This document shows positions 62,658 through 64,000 of a stretch of DNA of 64,000 nt, in pieces. The notes under the pieces are model-generated. The model saw nothing but the letters and a program-made list of their open reading frames with translations. It was not told the DNA's origin and made no database searches. The DNA is from Paraburkholderia unamae (GTDB taxonomy: Bacteria > Pseudomonadota > Gammaproteobacteria > Burkholderiales > Burkholderiaceae): contig NZ_QLSU01000019.1 in the NCBI RefSeq assembly GCF_003268775.1, positions 1-64,000 on the forward strand, given 5' to 3'. A program made the position numbers and the translations under genes. The first letter of the stretch is position 1; each line of letters opens with the position of its first letter.

Positions 62658-63171
62658 TATAGCGAGTCCGTGATTGAGCCTGGTTCGCGAGTCTCGCGCG
62701 GACCAGCGCTTCAAACTGCGATCGCAACCACGTGGCGCCGCGTTTACTGATTCCACACAGTCGGCTACTGTTCGACGCCGATGGGCGGAAGAGGGCGGGC
62801 GCCTTGATCGGTGAAGCGTGAACCTTCCGGGTGACGTGAAATCCGGTCCCGGCGCCCCGATTGTTCAGTACCAACTGGCTTTCCCAGGCTGCGACCAGGC
62901 TGTCCATCCCGAGATAGACCCACGTAAAGGGCAACTTGCCGTTGTCTCCGACCAGTTCTAGCGGCGGACCAAACCGGTGCGCCCTGAAAGGGGACATCCC
63001 GACGTATCGAGGATCATCTACCGCCCGCACGAAGACCTTGTCGACTTCGTAGGCGTACTCCTGCTCGCCGAGTGCTTTAAGGATTTGTCCGGCTGTCAGG
63101 ACGAGACCCTCCAGTTCGCGTGGCAACCGGTATTTCTCTTCTTCATTGTTCGATATCGGTGCCCCGGTCAT
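62533..63171 (-). CDS. Hypothetical protein, possibly 3'-altered
   Basis: A 212-codon frame. The first 125 residues look like a real protein: YRLPRELEGLVLTAGQILKA, DPRYVGMSPFRAHRFGPPLE, TWVYLGMDSLVAAWESQLVL. The spacing of Arg, Tyr and Glu faintly recalls the first half of RES-type domains, at low certainty. From about residue 135, LCGISKRGATWLRS recalls the C-terminus of IS110 transposases, and the last 40 residues are antisense to the BON gene. The gene may have lost its true 3' end. Confidence 0.5.
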   Translation of the reverse strand: MTGAPISNNEEEKYRLPRELEGLVLTAGQILKALGEQEYAYEVDKVFVRAVDDPRYVGMSPFRAHRFGPPLELVGDNGKLPFTWVYLGMDSLVAAWESQLVLNNRGAGTGFHVTRKVHASPIKAPALFRPSASNSSRLCGISKRGATWLRSQFEALVRARLANQAQSRTRYIIEWAGQLAEDSRERTSHRQHSSPPEPREESDLIAGPLRTG

Positions 63172-63267
63172 TCCGAACCCGCTGCCTCCATCCTGGCCAG
63201 CGCGCTGATTTTGGCCAACCGCTGCTTCACCGGTAGCGAGAGCATACTGGTCGCGACACCGGTGGGG

Positions 63268-64000
63268 TTACACGCGGGTGGGATCGGGCTCGACAGTCAA
63301 CCTGTCCATGGTGCTTGCGCGCGGGACGCGCGCGAGCACGCAGACTGCTGCCAGTACGATGAGGCCCGAGATAATGTAAAGCCCGAGCGATAGACTGCCT
63401 GTTGTCGAGCGAATCACGCCGAACAGATAGGGTGCGGTCATGCCAGAAAGATTCGAGAGGCTTGAGATCACCGCAATGCCTGCGACACTGGAACGCTCGG
63501 AGAGCAGCGCCGTCGACATTGCCCAGAACACGGGCAATGAGGACACAATTGCGGCACGGGCGATAGCGAATAGCGTGAGCGTGCCGGGCAGGCTTGTCGA
63601 AAACAGAGACGCGGCGCTCAGCGCTGCGGCTGCAACCAGCGCGGCTATCACGAAGTGCCAGCGGCGCTCGAGATAGCGGTCCGAGTGGCGGCTATAAAGC
63701 ACGGTCGAGACACAGGCGAGCGCTTCGGGAAGCATGGCGTACAGGCCGACTTTCTGAAGGTTCGAGACGCCCAGTTCGCGTATTACCGTCGGCAACCAGA
63801 AGGTCAGTCCGTACGATCCGCACAGCATGGTGTAGAGCACGAAGCTCAGCAGATAGACCTTGGGGTCGGCGAATGCGGAGCGCTGTGCATTCGTCTTCGC
63901 TTGGGCGCCTGCCAGCGATTCATTAACGTCGCGTATCACCATTGCGCTTTCGGCGGGCGTGAGCCATTTAGCCTTGTCGGGGGAATCGACGAGGTAGAGG
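63268..64000 (-). CDS. MFS transporter (ACS type), 3' part; start lies beyond the window
   Basis: The frame is open to the window end. The C-terminal six hydrophobic segments are visible (LLSFVLYTMLCGSYGLTFWL, GLYAMLPEALACVSTVLYSR, ISSLSNLSGMTAPYLFGVIR). The preceding WLTPAESAMVI is the usual loop before helix 7 in ACS-type organic-acid transporters. No decay is seen. The substrate and the neighbour genes are outside the window. Confidence 0.85.
   Translation of the reverse strand, partial: LYLVDSPDKAKWLTPAESAMVIRDVNESLAGAQAKTNAQRSAFADPKVYLLSFVLYTMLCGSYGLTFWLPTVIRELGVSNLQKVGLYAMLPEALACVSTVLYSRHSDRYLERRWHFVIAALVAAAALSAASLFSTSLPGTLTLFAIARAAIVSSLPVFWAMSTALLSERSSVAGIAVISSLSNLSGMTAPYLFGVIRSTTGSLSLGLYIISGLIVLAAVCVLARVPRASTMDRLTVEPDPTRV

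Overview
The window looks like a piece of a Burkholderiales genome (Paraburkholderia, Caballeronia or Burkholderia type), perhaps a secondary replicon. This rests on the very high GC third-position bias, the 3' end of a beta-proteobacterial 5S rRNA at base 1, six LysR-type regulators, three porin loci and many catabolic and efflux genes. No search was run; family names come from reading motifs.

Left part (1-24130). An rRNA operon ends at base 1-52 and is followed by two strong hairpins. Then come an M24 peptidase, a TonB-dependent receptor and a series of small regulated units. These are a dehydrogenase-MFS-MBL hydrolase operon with a divergent LysR gene, TetR/MFS, GST plus a flavin/ferredoxin oxidoreductase fusion (frameshifted here) with a divergent LysR gene, an alpha/beta hydrolase/LysR pair, and SDR/AraC. 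A four-gene operon (M20 amidohydrolase, S9 peptidase, polyamine-type binding protein, porin) faces another LysR gene.

Middle part (24130-41100). Intact genes (TetR/MFS exporter, hybrid histidine kinase with a convergent LuxR-type response regulator, a divergent pair of DUF1254 proteins, a Tat-exported amidohydrolase) alternate with decayed ones. The decayed genes are a histidine kinase 3' fragment, an ilvE-like 5' fragment, an IclR-thioesterase chimera, a TauD tail and an integrase with an in-frame stop.

Right part (38470-64000). An msrB-dipZ-msrA repair operon stands opposite an OmpR/EnvZ-type two-component pair. An NAD-dependent formate dehydrogenase is preceded by a LysR gene and followed by an HPP-family membrane protein. 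Then come an AT-richer stand-alone gene resembling NlpC/P60 amidase effectors, a chemoreceptor, a RES-type protein and an MFS transporter. A heptanucleotide repeat separates these from the most interesting unit: a GntR gene divergent from an operon of an isocitrate-lyase/PEP-mutase family lyase, a LeuC-like and a LeuD-like hydratase, and a Sua5/YrdC-like protein. This layout resembles the 2,3-dimethylmalate (nicotinate fermentation) module but sits with a YrdC homologue and probably shares an operator with the MFS gene. The end holds acyl-CoA ligase and IS30 remnants, a porin, a BON protein, a hypothetical gene and the 3' part of another MFS gene.
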